A DNA stretch of 64,000 nucleotides from Pithys albifrons albifrons (Eukaryota; Chordata; Aves; Passeriformes; Thamnophilidae), in contig NC_092474.1 of assembly GCF_047495875.1 (NCBI RefSeq), positions 16,761,851 through 16,825,850 of the forward strand, written 5' to 3'. The notes beneath the pieces were generated by a model. It was not told the origin of the DNA, made no database searches, and saw only the letters and a list, made by a program, of their open reading frames with translations. Position numbers and translations under genes: made by a program. This document shows positions 48,270 to 60,551 of the stretch, one piece after another. Each line of letters opens with the position of its first letter. Position 1 is the stretch's first letter.

Positions 48270-49593
48270 GTGGAACGCTCCGTCGAGCTTTGCGCCCAGG
48301 GAAAAGGGGGCAGCCTTGGGCTCTCAGGTGTCAATTTTGGGGCCCCATTAACCCTAGAAAAGGCACAATTGCTTTCTGTCCTGGCCCCATTTCCCTGGGA
48401 GAAATCTTCATCGGCCTCGAATTCTGGGATGAGAAACAGCACATTCCTGGACCCGCAAGTGGCACGCACCGTCGAGCTTTGCGCTCAGGGAAAAGGTTGC
48501 AGCCTTGGGCTCTCAGGTGTCAATGATGGAGCCCCTTTAACCCTAGAAAAGGAACAATCGCTTTCTGTCCTGACACCTTTTCCCAGGGAGGAATCTTCAT
48601 CGGTCTGGAATTCTGGAATGAGAAACGGCAATTTCCCGGACCCTCACGTAGCACGCATGGTCGAGCTTTGCGCCCAGGGTATAGGAGGCAACCTTGGGCT
48701 CTCAGGTGCCAATGATGGAGCCCGATTAACCCTAGAAATGGAACAATCGCTTTCTTTCCTGGGAGCCTCTTCCCTGTGAGGAGTCTTCATCCGTCTGGAA
48801 TTGAGGGCTGAAAAACGGCACTTTCCCGGACAAGGAAGTGGTACGCGCCGTTGATGTTTGCGCCCACGGAAAAGGTGGCAGCCTTGAACTCTCAGGTGCC
48901 AATGATGGGGCACCATTGACCCTAGAAAAGGACAATTCGATTTCTGACCTGGCACCTTTTCCCTGGGAGGTGTCTTCGTCCGTCTGGAATTCTGGGCTGA
49001 AAAATGGCACTTCCCCGGACCCGCAAGTGGCACGTGTTGTCGACATTTGTGCCCAGGCAAAAGGTGGCAGCCTTGGGCTCTCAGGTGGTAATGATGGGGC
49101 CTTGTTAACACTAGAAAAATAACACTTGCTTTCTGTCCTGGCACCTTTTCCCAGGGAGGAATCTTCGTCCATCTGGAAATCTGGGTTCAAAAATGGCACT
49201 GCCCCAAACCCGCACAAGGTACACACCGTCGAGCTTTGCGCCCAGGGAAAAGGGGGCAGCCTTGGGCTCTCAGGTGCCAACGATGGTGCCCCATTACCCC
49301 TACAAAAGGCACAATGGCTTTCTGTCCTGGCACGTTTTCCCAGGGAGGAATCTTCATCGGTTTGGAATTCTGGTCTGAGAATCGGCACTTTCCTGGACCC
49401 GCAAGTGGAAGGCACCATCGAGCTTTGCGTCCAGGGAAAAGGTGGCAGTCTTGGGCTCTCAGGTGCCAATGATGGGGCCCAATTAGCATTACAAAATACA
49501 CAATGGCTTTGTCTCCTGGTACCTTTTCCCTCTGAGGAATCTTCATAGGTCTGGAATTCTGGGCTGAAAAACGGCCCTTTCTCGGACACGCAC
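48270..49593. repeat. HOR C copy 1 in block I (7 monomers, 1324 bp)
   Basis: It begins at the GTGGAACGCTCCGTCGAGC monomer and includes the diagnostic CAGGTGGTAATGATGGGGCC (near 49081) and a hybrid monomer at 49455-49485. There GGTGCCAATGATGGGGCCC from a GGTGGCAGTCTTGGG unit continues directly as AATTAGCATTACAAAATAC. Confidence 0.87.
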
Positions 49594-50917
49594 GTGGAAC
49601 GCTCCGTCGAGCTTTGCGCCCAGGGAAAAGGTGGCAGCCTTGGGCTCTCAGCTGTCAATTTTGGGGCCCCATTAACCCGAGAAAAGGCACAATTGCTTTC
49701 TGTCCAGGCATCTTTTCCCTGGGAGAAATCTTCATCGGCCTCGAATTCTGGGATGAGAAACAGCACATTCCTGGACCCGCAAGTGGCACGCACCGTCGAG
49801 CTTTGCGCTCAGGGAAAAGGTTGCAGCCTTGGGCTCTCAGGTGTCAATGATGGAGCCCCATTAACCCTAGAAAAGGAACAATCGCTTTCTGTCCTGACAC
49901 CTTTTCCCAGGGAGGAATCTTCATCGGTCTGGAATTCTGGAATGAGAAACGGCAATTTCCCGGACCCTCACGTAGCACGCATGGTTGAGCTTTGCGCCCA
50001 GGGTATAGGAGGCAACCTTGGGCTCTCAGGTGCCAATGATGGAGCCCGATTAACCCTAGAAATGGAACAATCGCTTTCTGTCCTGGGAGCCTCTTCCCTG
50101 TGAGGAGTCTTCATCCGTCTGGAATTCAGGGCTGAAAAACGGCACTTTCCCGGACAAGGAAGTGGTACGCGCCGTTGATGTTTGCGCCCACGGAAAAGGT
50201 GGCAGCCTTGAACTCTCAGGTGCCAATGATGGGGCACCATTGACCCTAGAAAAGGACAATTCGATTTCTGACCTGGCACCTTTTCCCTGGGAGGTGTCTT
50301 CGTCCGTCTGGAATTCTGGGCTGAAAAATGGCACTTCCCCGGACCCGCAAGTGGCACGCGCCGTCGACATTTGCGCCCAGGCAAAAGGTGCCAGCCTTGG
50401 GCTCTCAGCTGCCAATGATGGGGCCCCGTTAACACTAGAAAAATAACACTTGCTTTCTGTCCTGGCACCTTTTCCCAGGGAGGAATCTTCGTCCGTCTGG
50501 AAATCTCAGTTCAAAAATGGCACTGCCCCAAACCCGCACAAGGTACACACCGTCGAGCTTTGCGCCCAGGGAAAAGGGGGCAGCCTTGGGCTCTCAGGTG
50601 CCAATGATGGTGCCCCATTACCCCTACAAAAGGCACAATGGCTTTCTGTCCTGGCACCTTTTCCCAGGGAGGAATCTTCATCGGTTTGGAATTCTGGTCT
50701 GAGAATCGGCACTTTCCTGGACCCGCAAGTGGAACGCGCCATCGAGCTTTGCGTCCAAGGAAAAGGTGGCAGTCTTGGGCTCTCTGGTGCCAATGATGGG
50801 GCCCCATTACCTTTACAAAAAGCACAATGGCTTTCTGTCCTGGCACCTTTTCCCTGGGAGGAGTCTTCATTGGTCTGGAATTCTGGGCTGTAAAATGGCA
50901 CTTTCTGGGACCAGCAC
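49594..50917. repeat. HOR C copy 2 in block I (7 monomers, 1324 bp)
   Basis: It has the same phase and length as copy 1. It carries CTGTCCAGGCATCTTTTCCC (about 49700) and ends in ordinary D-type monomers leading to the marker at 50918 instead of the hybrid KpnI monomer. Confidence 0.85.
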
Positions 50918-52616
50918 GTGGCACGCACTGTCGTGCTTTGCGCCCAGGGAAAAGGAGGCAACCTCTGGCTCTCAGATGCCAATGACGGGCCCCCATTAAC
51001 ACTAGAAATGGAACAATCGCTTTCTGTCCTGGGAGCCTTTTCCCTGGGAGGAGTCGTCATCCGTCTGGAATCCTGGGCTGAACAAAGCACTTTCTCTGAC
51101 CTGCACATGGCAGGCACCATCTAGCTTTGCGCCCAGGGAAAAGGTGGCAGCCTTGGGCTCTCAGGTGCCAATGATGGGGCCCCATTAACACTAGATAAAT
51201 AACAATCGCTTTCTGTCCTGGCACCTTTTCCCTGGGAGGAATTTTCGTCCGTCTGGAATTCTGGACTGAAAAACGGCACTTCCCCGGACCTGCAAGTGGA
51301 ACGCACCGTCGAGCTTTGTGCCCAGGCAAGAGGTGGCAGCCTTGGGCTCTCAGGTGCCAATGATGGGGCCCCATTACCCCTAGAAAAAGAACAATGGCTT
51401 TCTGTCCTGGCACCTTTTCCCTGGGAGGAATCTTCATTGGTCTGGAATTCTGGGCTGAAAACGGCTCTTTCCCTTACCCGCATGTGGCACGCACCGTTGA
51501 GCTTTGCACCCAGGGAAAAGGTGGCAGCCCTGGGCTCTCAGCTGCCAATTTTGGGGCCCCATTAACCCTAGAAAAGGCACAATTGCTTTCTGTCCTGGCA
51601 CCTTTTCCCAGGGAGAAATCTTCGCTGGCCTGGAATTCTGGGATGAGAAACGGCACATTCCCGGACTTGCAAGTGGCACGCGCCGTCGACATTTGGCCCA
51701 GGGAAAAAGTGGCAGCCTTGGGCTCTCAGGTGCCAATGATGGGGACCCATTATTATTAGAAAACGCACAAAAGCTTTCTCTCCTAGCACCTTTTCCCTCG
51801 GAGGAATCTTCATCCGTCTGGAATTCTGGGCTGAAAAACGGCCCTTTCCCAAACCCGCACAGGGTATGCACCGTCGAGCTTTGCACCCAGGGAAAAGGTG
51901 GCAGCCTTGGGCTCTCAGGTGCCAATGATGGGGCCCAATTAGCATTACAAAATACACAATGGCTTTGTCTCCTGGTACCTTTTCCCTCTGAGGAATCTTC
52001 ATAGGTCTGGAATTGTGGGCTGAAAAATGGCACTTTCCTGGACCCGCACGTGGAACGCTCCGTCCAGCTTTGCGCCCAGGGAAAAGGTGGCAGCCTTGGG
52101 CTCTCAGGTGTCAATTTTGGGGCCCCATTAACCCTAGAAAAGGCACAATTGCTTTCTGTCCTGGCACCTTTTCCCTGGGAGAAATCTTCATATGTCTCGA
52201 ATTCTGGGATGAGAAACAGCACATTCCTGGACCCGCAAGTGGCACGCACCTTTGAGCTTTGCGCTCAGGGAAAAGGTTGCAGCCTTCGGCTCTCAGGTGT
52301 CAATGATGGAGCCCCATTACCCCTACAAAAGGCACAATGGCTTTCTGTCCTGGCACCTTTTCCCAGGGAGGAATCTTCATTGGTTTGGAATTCTGGTCTG
52401 AGAATCGGCACTTTCCTGGACCCGCAAGTGGAACGCACCATCGAGCTTTGCGTCCAGGGAAAAGGTGGCAGTCTTGGGCTCTCAGGTACCAATGATGGGG
52501 CCCCATTACCTTTACAAAAAGCACAATGGCTTTCTGTCCTGGCACCTTTTCCCTGGGAGGAGTCTTCATTGGTCTGGAATTCTGGGCTGTAAAATGGCAC
52601 TTTCTGGGACCAGCAC
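50918..52616. repeat. Short D-like unit (9 monomers, 1699 bp), end of block I
   Basis: It begins like HOR D but is four monomers shorter. Near 51695 ATTTGGCCCAGGG lacks one base relative to ATTTGCGCCCAGGG. An ATTATTATT monomer follows at about 51748. A junction near 52310-52325 joins GTGTCAATGATGGAGCCCC to ATTACCCCTACAAAAGGC, two subtypes not adjacent elsewhere. Confidence 0.78.
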
Positions 52617-55072
52617 GTGGCACGCACTGTCGTGCTTTGCACCCTAGGAAAAGGAGGCAACCTCTGGCTCTCAGATGCCAATGACGGGCCCCCATTAACA
52701 CTAGAAATGGAACAATCGCTTTCTGTCCTGGGAGCCTTTTCCCTGGGAGGAGTCATCATCCGTCTGGAATCCTGGGCTGAACAAAGCACTTTCTCTGACC
52801 TGCACGTGGCAGGCACCATCTAGCTTTGCGCCCAGGGAAAAGGTGGCAGCCTTGGGCTCTCAGGTGCCAATGATGGGTCCCCGTTAACACGAGATAAATA
52901 ACACTTGCTTTCTGTCCTGGCACCTTTTCCCTGGGAGGAATTTTCGTCCGTCTGGAATTCTGGACTGAAAAATGGCACTTCCCCGGACCTGCAAGTGGAA
53001 CGCACCATCGAGCTTTGTGCCCAGGCAAAAGGTGGCAGCCTTGGGCTCTCAGGTGCCAATGATGGGGCCCCATTACCCCTAGAAAAAGAACAATGGCTTT
53101 CTGTCCTGGCACCTTTTCCCTGGGAGGAATCTTCATTGGTCTGGAATTCTGGGCTGAAAACGGCTCTTTCCCTTACCCGCATGTGGCACGCACCGTTGAG
53201 CTTTGCACCCAGGGAAAAGGTGGCAGCCCTGGGCTCTCAGCTGCCAATTTTGGGGCCCCATTAACCCTAGAAAAGGCACAATTGCTTTCTGTCCTGACAC
53301 CTTTTCCCAGGGAGAAATCTTCGCTGGCCTGGAATTCTGGGATGAGAAACGGCACATTCCCGGACTCTCAAGTGGCACGCACCATCGAGCTTTGTGCCCA
53401 GGGAAAAGGTGGCAGCCTTGGGCTCTCAGGTGCCAATGATGGGGCCCCATTATTATTAGAAAACGCACAAAAGCTTTCTATCCTAGCACCTTTTCCCTGG
53501 GAGGAATCTTCATCCGTCTGGAATTCTGGGCTGAAAAACGGCCCTTTCCCGAACCGGCACACGGTATGCACCGTCGAGCTTTGCACCCAGGGAAAAGGTG
53601 GCAGCCTTGGGCTCTCAGGTGCCAATGATGGGGCCCAATTAGCATTACAAAATACACAATGGCTTTGTCTCCTGGTACCTTTTCCCTCTGAGGAATCTTC
53701 ATAGGTCTGGAATTCTGGGCTGAAAAATGGCACTTTCCTGGACCCGCACGTGGAACGCTCCGTCCAGCTTTGCGCCCAGGGAAAAGGTGGCAGCCTTGGG
53801 CTCTCAGGTGTCAATTTTGGGGCCCCATTAACCCTAGAAAAGGCACAATTGCTTTCTGTCCTGGCACCTTTTCCCTGGGAGAAATCTTCATAGGTCTTGA
53901 ATTCTGGGATGAGAAACAGCACATTCCTGGACCCGCAAGTGGCACGCACCGTCGAGCTTTGCGCTCAGGGAAAAGGTTGCAGCCTTGGGCTCTCAGGTGT
54001 CAATGATGGAGCCCCATTAACCCTAGAAAAGGAACAATCGCTTTCTGTCCTGACACCTTTTCCCAGGGAGGAATCTTCATCGGTCTGGAATTCTGGAATG
54101 AGAAACGGCAATTTCACGGACCCTCACGTAGCACGCATGGTCGAGCTTTGCGCCCAGGGTATAGGAGGCAACCTTGGGCTCTCAGGTGCCAATGATGGGG
54201 CGCGATTAACCCTAGAAATGGAACAATCGCTTTCTGTCCTGGGAGCCTCTTCCCTGTGAGGAGTCTTCATCCGTCTGGAATTCAGGGCTGAAAACCCGCA
54301 CTTTTCCAGACAAGAAAGTGGTACGCGCCTTTGATGTTTGCGCCCACGGAAAAGGTGGCAGCCTTGAACTCTGAGGTGCCAATGATGGGGCACCATTGAC
54401 CCTAGAAAGGACAATTCGATATCTGACCTGGCACCTTTTCCCTGGGAGGTGTCTTCGTCAGTCTGGAATTCTGGGCTAAAAAATGGCACTTCCCCGGACC
54501 CGCAAGTGGCACGCGCCGTCGAAATTTGCGCCCAGGCAAAAAATGCCAGCCTTGGGCTCTCAGGTGCCAATGATGGGGCCCCGTTAACACTAGAAAAATA
54601 ACACTTGCTTTCTGTCCTGGCACCTTCTCCCAGGGAGGAATCTTCGTCCGTCTGGAAATCTGGGTTCAGAAATGGCACTGCCCCAAACCCGCACAAGGTA
54701 CACACCGTTGAGCTTTGCGCCCAGGGAAAAGGGGGCAGCCTTGGGCTCTCAGCTGCCAATGATGGTGCCCCATTACCCCTACAAAAGGCACAATGGCTTT
54801 CTGTCCTGGCACCTTTTCCCAGGGAGGAATCTTCATCAGTTTGGAATTCTGGTCTGAGAATCGGCACTTTCCTGGACCCGCAAGTGGAACGCACCATCGA
54901 GCTTTGCATCCAAGGAAAAGGTGGCAGTCTTGGGCTCTCAGGTACCAATGATGGGGCCCCATTACCTTTACAAAAAGCACAATGGCTTTCTGTCCTGGCA
55001 CCTTTTCCCTGGGAGGAGTCTTCATTGGTCTGGAATTCTGGGCTGTAAAATGGCACTTTCTGGGACCAGCAC
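52617..55072. repeat. HOR D unit (13 monomers, 2456 bp), start of block II
   Basis: This is the counterpart of 38819-41275, including the ATTATTATT monomer near 53450. It is one base shorter, with small changes such as CTAGAAAGGACAATTCG near 54403 (one A fewer than CTAGAAAAGG). Confidence 0.85.
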
Positions 55073-57527
55073 GTGGCACGCACTGTTGTGCTTTGCACCC
55101 TAGGAAAAGGAGGCAACCTCTGGCTCTCAGATGCCAATGACGGGCCCCCATTAACACTAGAAATGGAACAATCGCTTTCTGTCCTGGGAGCCTTTTCCCT
55201 GGGAGGAGTCGTCATCCGTCTGGAATTCTGGGCTGAAGAAAGCACTTTCTCTGACCTGCACGTGGCAGGCACCATCTAGCTTTGCGCCCAGGGAAGAGGT
55301 GGCAGCCTTGGGCTCTCAGGTGCCAATGATGGGTCCCCGTTAACACGAGATAAATAACACTTGCTTTCTGTCCTGGCACCTTTTCCCTGGGAGGAATTTT
55401 CGTCCGTCTGGAATTCTGGACTGAAAAACGGCACTTCCCCGGACCTGCAAGTGGAACGCACCGTTGAGCTTTGCACCCAGGGAAAAGGTGGCAGCCTTGG
55501 GCTCTCAGGTGCCAATGATGGGGCCCCATTACCCCTAGAAAAAGAACAATGGCTTTCTGTCCTGGCACCTTTTCCCTGGGAGGAATCTTCATTGGTCTGG
55601 AATTCTGGGCTGAAAACGGCTCTTTCCGTTACCCGCATGTGGCACGCACCGTTGAGCTTTGCGCCCAGGGAAAAGGTGGCAGCCCTGGGCTCTCAGCTGC
55701 CAATTTTGGGGCCCTATTAACCCTAGAAAAGGCACAAGCGCTTTCTGTCCTGGCACCTTTTCCCAGGGAGAAATCTTCGCTGGCCTGGAATTCTGGGATG
55801 AGAAACGGCACATTCCCGGACTTGCAAGTGGCACGTGCCGTCGACATTTGAGCCCAGGGAAAAGGTGGCAGCCTTGGGCTCTCAGGTGCCAAAGATGAGG
55901 TCCCATTACCCCTAGAAAAGGCACAATGGCTTTCTGTCCTGACACCTTTTCCAAGAGAGGAATCGACTTCCGTCTGGAATTCTGGGCTGAAAAACGGCCC
56001 TTTCCCGGACCCGCACAGGGTATGCACCGTCGAGCTTTGCACCCAGGGAAAAGGTGGCAGCCCTGGGCTCTCAGGTGCCAATGATGGGCCCATTACCCCT
56101 AGAAAAGGCACAATGGCTTTCTGTCCTGGCACCTTTTCCCAGTGAGGAATCTTCATCCGTCTGGAATTCTGGGCTGAAAAACGGCCCTTTCCCGGACCCG
56201 CACAGGGTATGCACCGTCGAGCTTTGCACCCAGGGAAAAGGTGGCAGCCCTGGGCTCTCAGGTGCCAATGATGGGGCCCAATTAGCATTACAAAATACAC
56301 AATGGCTTTGTCTCCTGGTACCTTTTCCCTCTGAGGAATCTTCATAGGTCTGGAATTCTGGGCTGAAAAATGGCACTTTCCTGGACCCACACATGGAACG
56401 CTCCGTCGAGCTTTGCGCCCAGGGAAAAGGTGGCAGCCTTGGGCTCTCAGCTGTCAATTTTGGGGCCCCATTATCCCTAGAAAAGGCACAATTGCTTTCT
56501 GTCCTGGCACCTTTTCCCTGGGAGAAATCTTCATCGGCCTCGAATTCTGGGATGAGAAATAGCACATTCCTGGACCCGCAAGTGGCACGCACCGTCGAGC
56601 TTTGCGCCCAGGGAAAAGGTTGCAGCCTTGGGCTCTCAGGTGTCACTGATGGAGCCCCATCAACCCTAGAAAAGGAACAATTGCTTTCTGTCCTGACACC
56701 TTTTCCCAGGGAGGAATCTTCATCGGTCTGGAATTCTGGAATGAGAAACGGCAATTTCCCGGACCCTCACGTAGCACACATGGTCGAGCTTTGCGCCCAG
56801 GGTATAGGAGGCAACCTTGGGCTCTCAGGTGCCAATGATGGAGCCCGATTAACCCTAGAAATGGAACAATCGCTTTCTTTCCTGGGAGCCTCTTCCCTGT
56901 GAGGAGTCTTCATCTGTCCGGAATTCAGGGCTGAAAAACGGCACTTTCCCGGACAAGAAAGTGGCACGCGCCGTCGACATTTGCGCCCAGGCAAAAGGTG
57001 GCAGCCTTGGGCTCTCAGCTGCCAATGATGGGGCCCCGTTAACACTAGAAAAATAACACTTGCTTTCTGTCCTGGCACCTTTTCCCAGGGAGGAATCTTC
57101 GTCCGTCTGGAACTCTGGGTTCAAAAATGGCACTGCCCCAAACCCGCACAAGGTACACACCGTCGAGCTTTGCGCCCAGGGAAAAGGGGGCAGCCTTGGG
57201 CTCTCAGGTGCCAACGATGGTGCCCCATTACCCCTACAAAAGGCACAATGGCTTTCTGTCCTGGCACCTTTTCCCAGGGAGGAATCTTCATCGGTTTGGA
57301 ATTCTGGTCTGAGAATCGGCACTTTCCTGGACCCGCAAGTGGAACGCACCATCGAGCTTTGCGTCCAGGGAAAAGGTGGCAGTCTTGGGCTCTCAGGTGC
57401 CAATGATGGGGCCCCATTACCTCTACAAAAAACACAATGGCTTTCTGTCCTGGCACCTTTTCCCTGGGAGGAGTCTTCATTGGTCTGGAATTCTGGGCTG
57501 TAAAATGGCCCTTTCTGGGACCAGCAC
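55073..57527. repeat. HOR D-like unit (13 monomers, 2455 bp) in block II
   Basis: This is the counterpart of 41276-43735. It keeps the duplicated GGGTATGCACCGTCGAGC monomers (about 56019 and 56206) and the CATCTGTCCGGAATTCAGGG variant near 56911, also seen near 43119. It lacks the three-base insertion of block I. Confidence 0.85.
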
Positions 57528-59227
57528 GTGGCACGCACTGTCGTGCTTTGCGCCCAGGGAAAAGGAGGCAACCTCTGGCTCTCAGATGCCAATGACGGGC
57601 CCCCATTAACACTAGAAATGGAACAATCGCTTTCTGTCCTGGGAGCCCTTTCCCTGGGAGGAGTCGTCATCCGTCTGGAATCCTGGGCTGAACAAAGCAC
57701 TTTCTCTGACCTGCACGTGGCAGGCACCACCTAGCTTTGCGCCCAGGCAAAAGGTGGCAGCCTTGGGCTCTCAGGTGCCAATGATGGGGCCCCGTTAACA
57801 CTAGAAAAATAACACTTGCTTTCTGTCCTGGCACCTTTTCCCAGGGAGGAATCTTCGTCCATCTGGAAATCTGGGTTCAAAAATGGCACTGCCCCAAACC
57901 CGCACAAGGTACACACCGTCGAGCTTTGCGCCCTGGGAAAAGGTGGCAGCCTTGGGCTCTCAGGTGCCAATGATGGTGCCCCATTACCCCTACAAAAGGC
58001 ACAATGGCTTTCTGTCCTGGCACCTTTTCCCAGGGAGGAATCTTCATCGGTTTGGAATTCTGGTCTGAGAATCGGCACTTTCCTGGACCCGCAAGTGGAA
58101 CGCACCATCGAGCTTTGCGTCCAAGGAAAAGGTGGCAGTCTTGGGCTCTCAGGTGCCAATGATGGGGCCCCATTACCTTTACAAAAAGCACAATGGCTTT
58201 CTGTCCTGGGAGCCTTTTCCCTGGGAGGAGTCGTCATCCGTCTGGAATCCTGGGCTGAACAAAGCACTTTCTCTGACCTGCCCGTGGCAGGCACCATCTC
58301 GCTTTGCGCCCAGGGTAAAGGTGGCAGCCTTGGGCTCTCAGGTGCCAATGATGGATCCCCGTTAACACTAGATAAATAACAATCGCTTTCTGTCCTAGCA
58401 CCTTTTCCCTGGGAGGAATTTTCGTCCGTCTGGAATTCTGGACTGAAAAACGGCACTTCCCCGGACCTGCAAGTGGAACGCACCGTCGAGCTTTTTGCCC
58501 AGGCAAAAGGTGGCAGCCTTGGGCTCTCAGGTGCCAATGATGGGGCCCCATTACCCCTAGAAAAAGAACAATGGCTTTCTGTCCTGGCACCTTTTCCCTG
58601 GGAGGAATCTTCATTGGTCTGGAATTCTGGGCTGAAAACGGCTCTTTCCCTTACCCGCATGTGGCACGCACCGTTGAGCTTTGCGCCCAGGGAAAAGGTG
58701 GCAGCCCTGGGCTCTCAGCTGCCAATTTTGGGGCCCCATTAACCCTAGAAAAGGCACAATCGCTTTCTGTCCTGGCACCTTTTCCCAGGGAGAAATCTTC
58801 GCTGGCCTGGAATTCTGGGATGAGAAACGGCACATTCCCGGACTTGCAAGTGGCACGTGCCGTCGACATTTGCGCCCAGGGAAAAGGTGGCAGCCTTGGG
58901 CTCTCAGGTGCCAAAGATGAGGCCCCATTACCCCTAGAAAAGGCACAATGGCTTTCTGTCCTGACACCTTTTCCCAGAGAGGAATCGACTTCCGTCTGGA
59001 ATTCTGGGCTGAAAAACGGCCCTTTCCCGGACCCGCACAGGGTATGCACCGTCGAGCTTTGCACCCAGGGAAAAGGTGGCAGCCTTGGGCTCTCAGGTGC
59101 CAATGATGGGGCCCAATTAGCATTACAAAATACACAATGGCTTTGTCTCCTGGTACCTTTTCCCTCTGAGGAATCTTCATAGGTCTGGAATTCTGGGCTG
59201 AAAAATGGCACTTTCCCGGACCCGCAC
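57528..59227. repeat. Block II segment with fused marker monomer (9 monomers)
   Basis: It repeats the fusion of TGGCTTTCTGTCCTGG to GGGAGCCTTTTCCC (near 58196-58210) and the ATCTCG stop loss (58300) of block I, so both events predate the block duplication. Between about 58785 and 58850 the match to block I switches from offset 13792 to 10958. Confidence 0.83.
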
Positions 59228-60551
59228 GTGGAACGCTCCGTCGAGCTTTGCGCCCAGGGAAAAGGGGGCAGCCTTGGGCTCTCAGGTGTCAATTTTGGGG
59301 CCCCATTAACCCTAGAAAAGGCACAATTGCTTTCTGTCCTGGCCCCATTTCCCTGGGAGAAATCTTCATCGGCCTCGAATTCTGGGATGAGAAACAGCAC
59401 ATTCCTGGACCCGCAAGTGGCACGCACCGTCGAGCTTTGCGCTCAGGGAAAAGGTTGCAGCCTTGGGCTCTCAGGTGTCAATGATGGAGCCCCATTAACC
59501 CTAGAAAAGGAACAATCGCTTTCTGTCCTGACACCTTTTCCCAGGGAGGAATCTTCATCGGTCTGGAATTCTGGAATGAGAAACGGCAATTTCCCGGACC
59601 CTCACGTAGCACGCATGGTCGAGCTTTGCGCCCAGGGTATAGGAGGCAACCTTGGGCTCTCAGGTGCCAATGATGGAGCCCGATTAACCCTAGAAATGGA
59701 ACAATCGCTTTCTTTCCTGGGAGCCTCTTCCCTGTGAGGAGTCTTCATCCGTCTGGAATTGAGGGCTGAAAAACGGCACTTTCCCGGACAAGAAAGTGGT
59801 ACGCGCCGTTGATGTTTGCGCCCACGGAAAAGGTGGCAGCCTTGAACTCTGAGGTGCCAATGATGGGGCACCATTGACCCTAGAAAAGGACAATTCGATT
59901 TCTGACCTGGCACCTTTTCCCTGGGAGGTGTCTTCGTCCGTCTGGAATTCTGGGCTGAAAAATGGCACTTCCCCGGACCCGCAAGTGGCACGTGTTGTCG
60001 ACATTTGTGCCCAGGCAAAAGGTGGCAGCCTTGGGCTCTCAGGTGGTAATGATGGGGCCTTGTTAACACTAGAAAAATAACACTTGCTTTCTGTCCTGGC
60101 ACCTTTTCCCAGGGAGGAATCTTCGTCCATCTGGAAATCTGGGTTCAAAAATGGCACTGCCCCAAACCCGCACAAGGTACACACCGTCGAGCTTTGCGCC
60201 CAGGGAAAAGGGGGCAGCCTTGGGCTCTCAGGTGCCAATGATGGTGCCCCATTACCCCTACAAAAGGCACAATGGCTTTCTGTCCTGGCACCTTTTCCCA
60301 GGGAGGAATCTTCATCGGTTTGGAATTCTGGTCTGAGAATCGGCACTTTCCTGGACCCGCAAGTGGAACGCACCATCGAGCTTTGCGTCCAGGGAAAAGG
60401 TGGCAGCCTTGGGCTCTCAGGTGCCAATGATGGGGCCCAATTAGCATTACAAAATACACAATGGCTTTGTCTCCTGGTACCTTTTCCCTCTGAGGAATCT
60501 TCATAGGTCTGGAATTCTGGGCTGAAAAACGGCCCTTTCTCGGACACGCAC
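59228..60551. repeat. HOR C copy 1 in block II (7 monomers, 1324 bp)
   Basis: It matches 48270-49593 at offset 10958, including the GGTGGTAATGATGGGGCC monomer (near 60043) and the hybrid KpnI monomer (about 60420-60450). Confidence 0.88.

Larger units (their letters stand above)
38819..52616. repeat. Super-repeat block I (73 monomers, 13,798 bp)
   Basis: The order of HOR D units, the fused marker monomer and the HOR C run repeats in 52617-64000. Offsets are 13798 at 38819-39405, 13797 at 40808-41276, 13794 after the three-base insertion, 13792 at 43063-44950, then 10958 from about 47830 to 49790, then 12282 from about 50450 to at least 51565. The steps correspond to one 15-monomer indel and one extra HOR C copy. 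Confidence 0.85.

Noticed and set aside
47613..48779. 388-codon plus-strand open frame as a repetitive protein gene
   Set aside because: It starts at TTG in the middle of the array, exists only because the period is divisible by 3 and a stop is lost at 48224, and its block II homologue is interrupted. Changes between monomers hit codon positions 1, 2 and 3 alike.
54124..55275. 383-codon minus-strand open frame as a gene
   Set aside because: It overlaps open frames on the other strand in the same repeat units, shows a frame switch inside it caused by a one-base indel near 54403, and has no domain I recognise.
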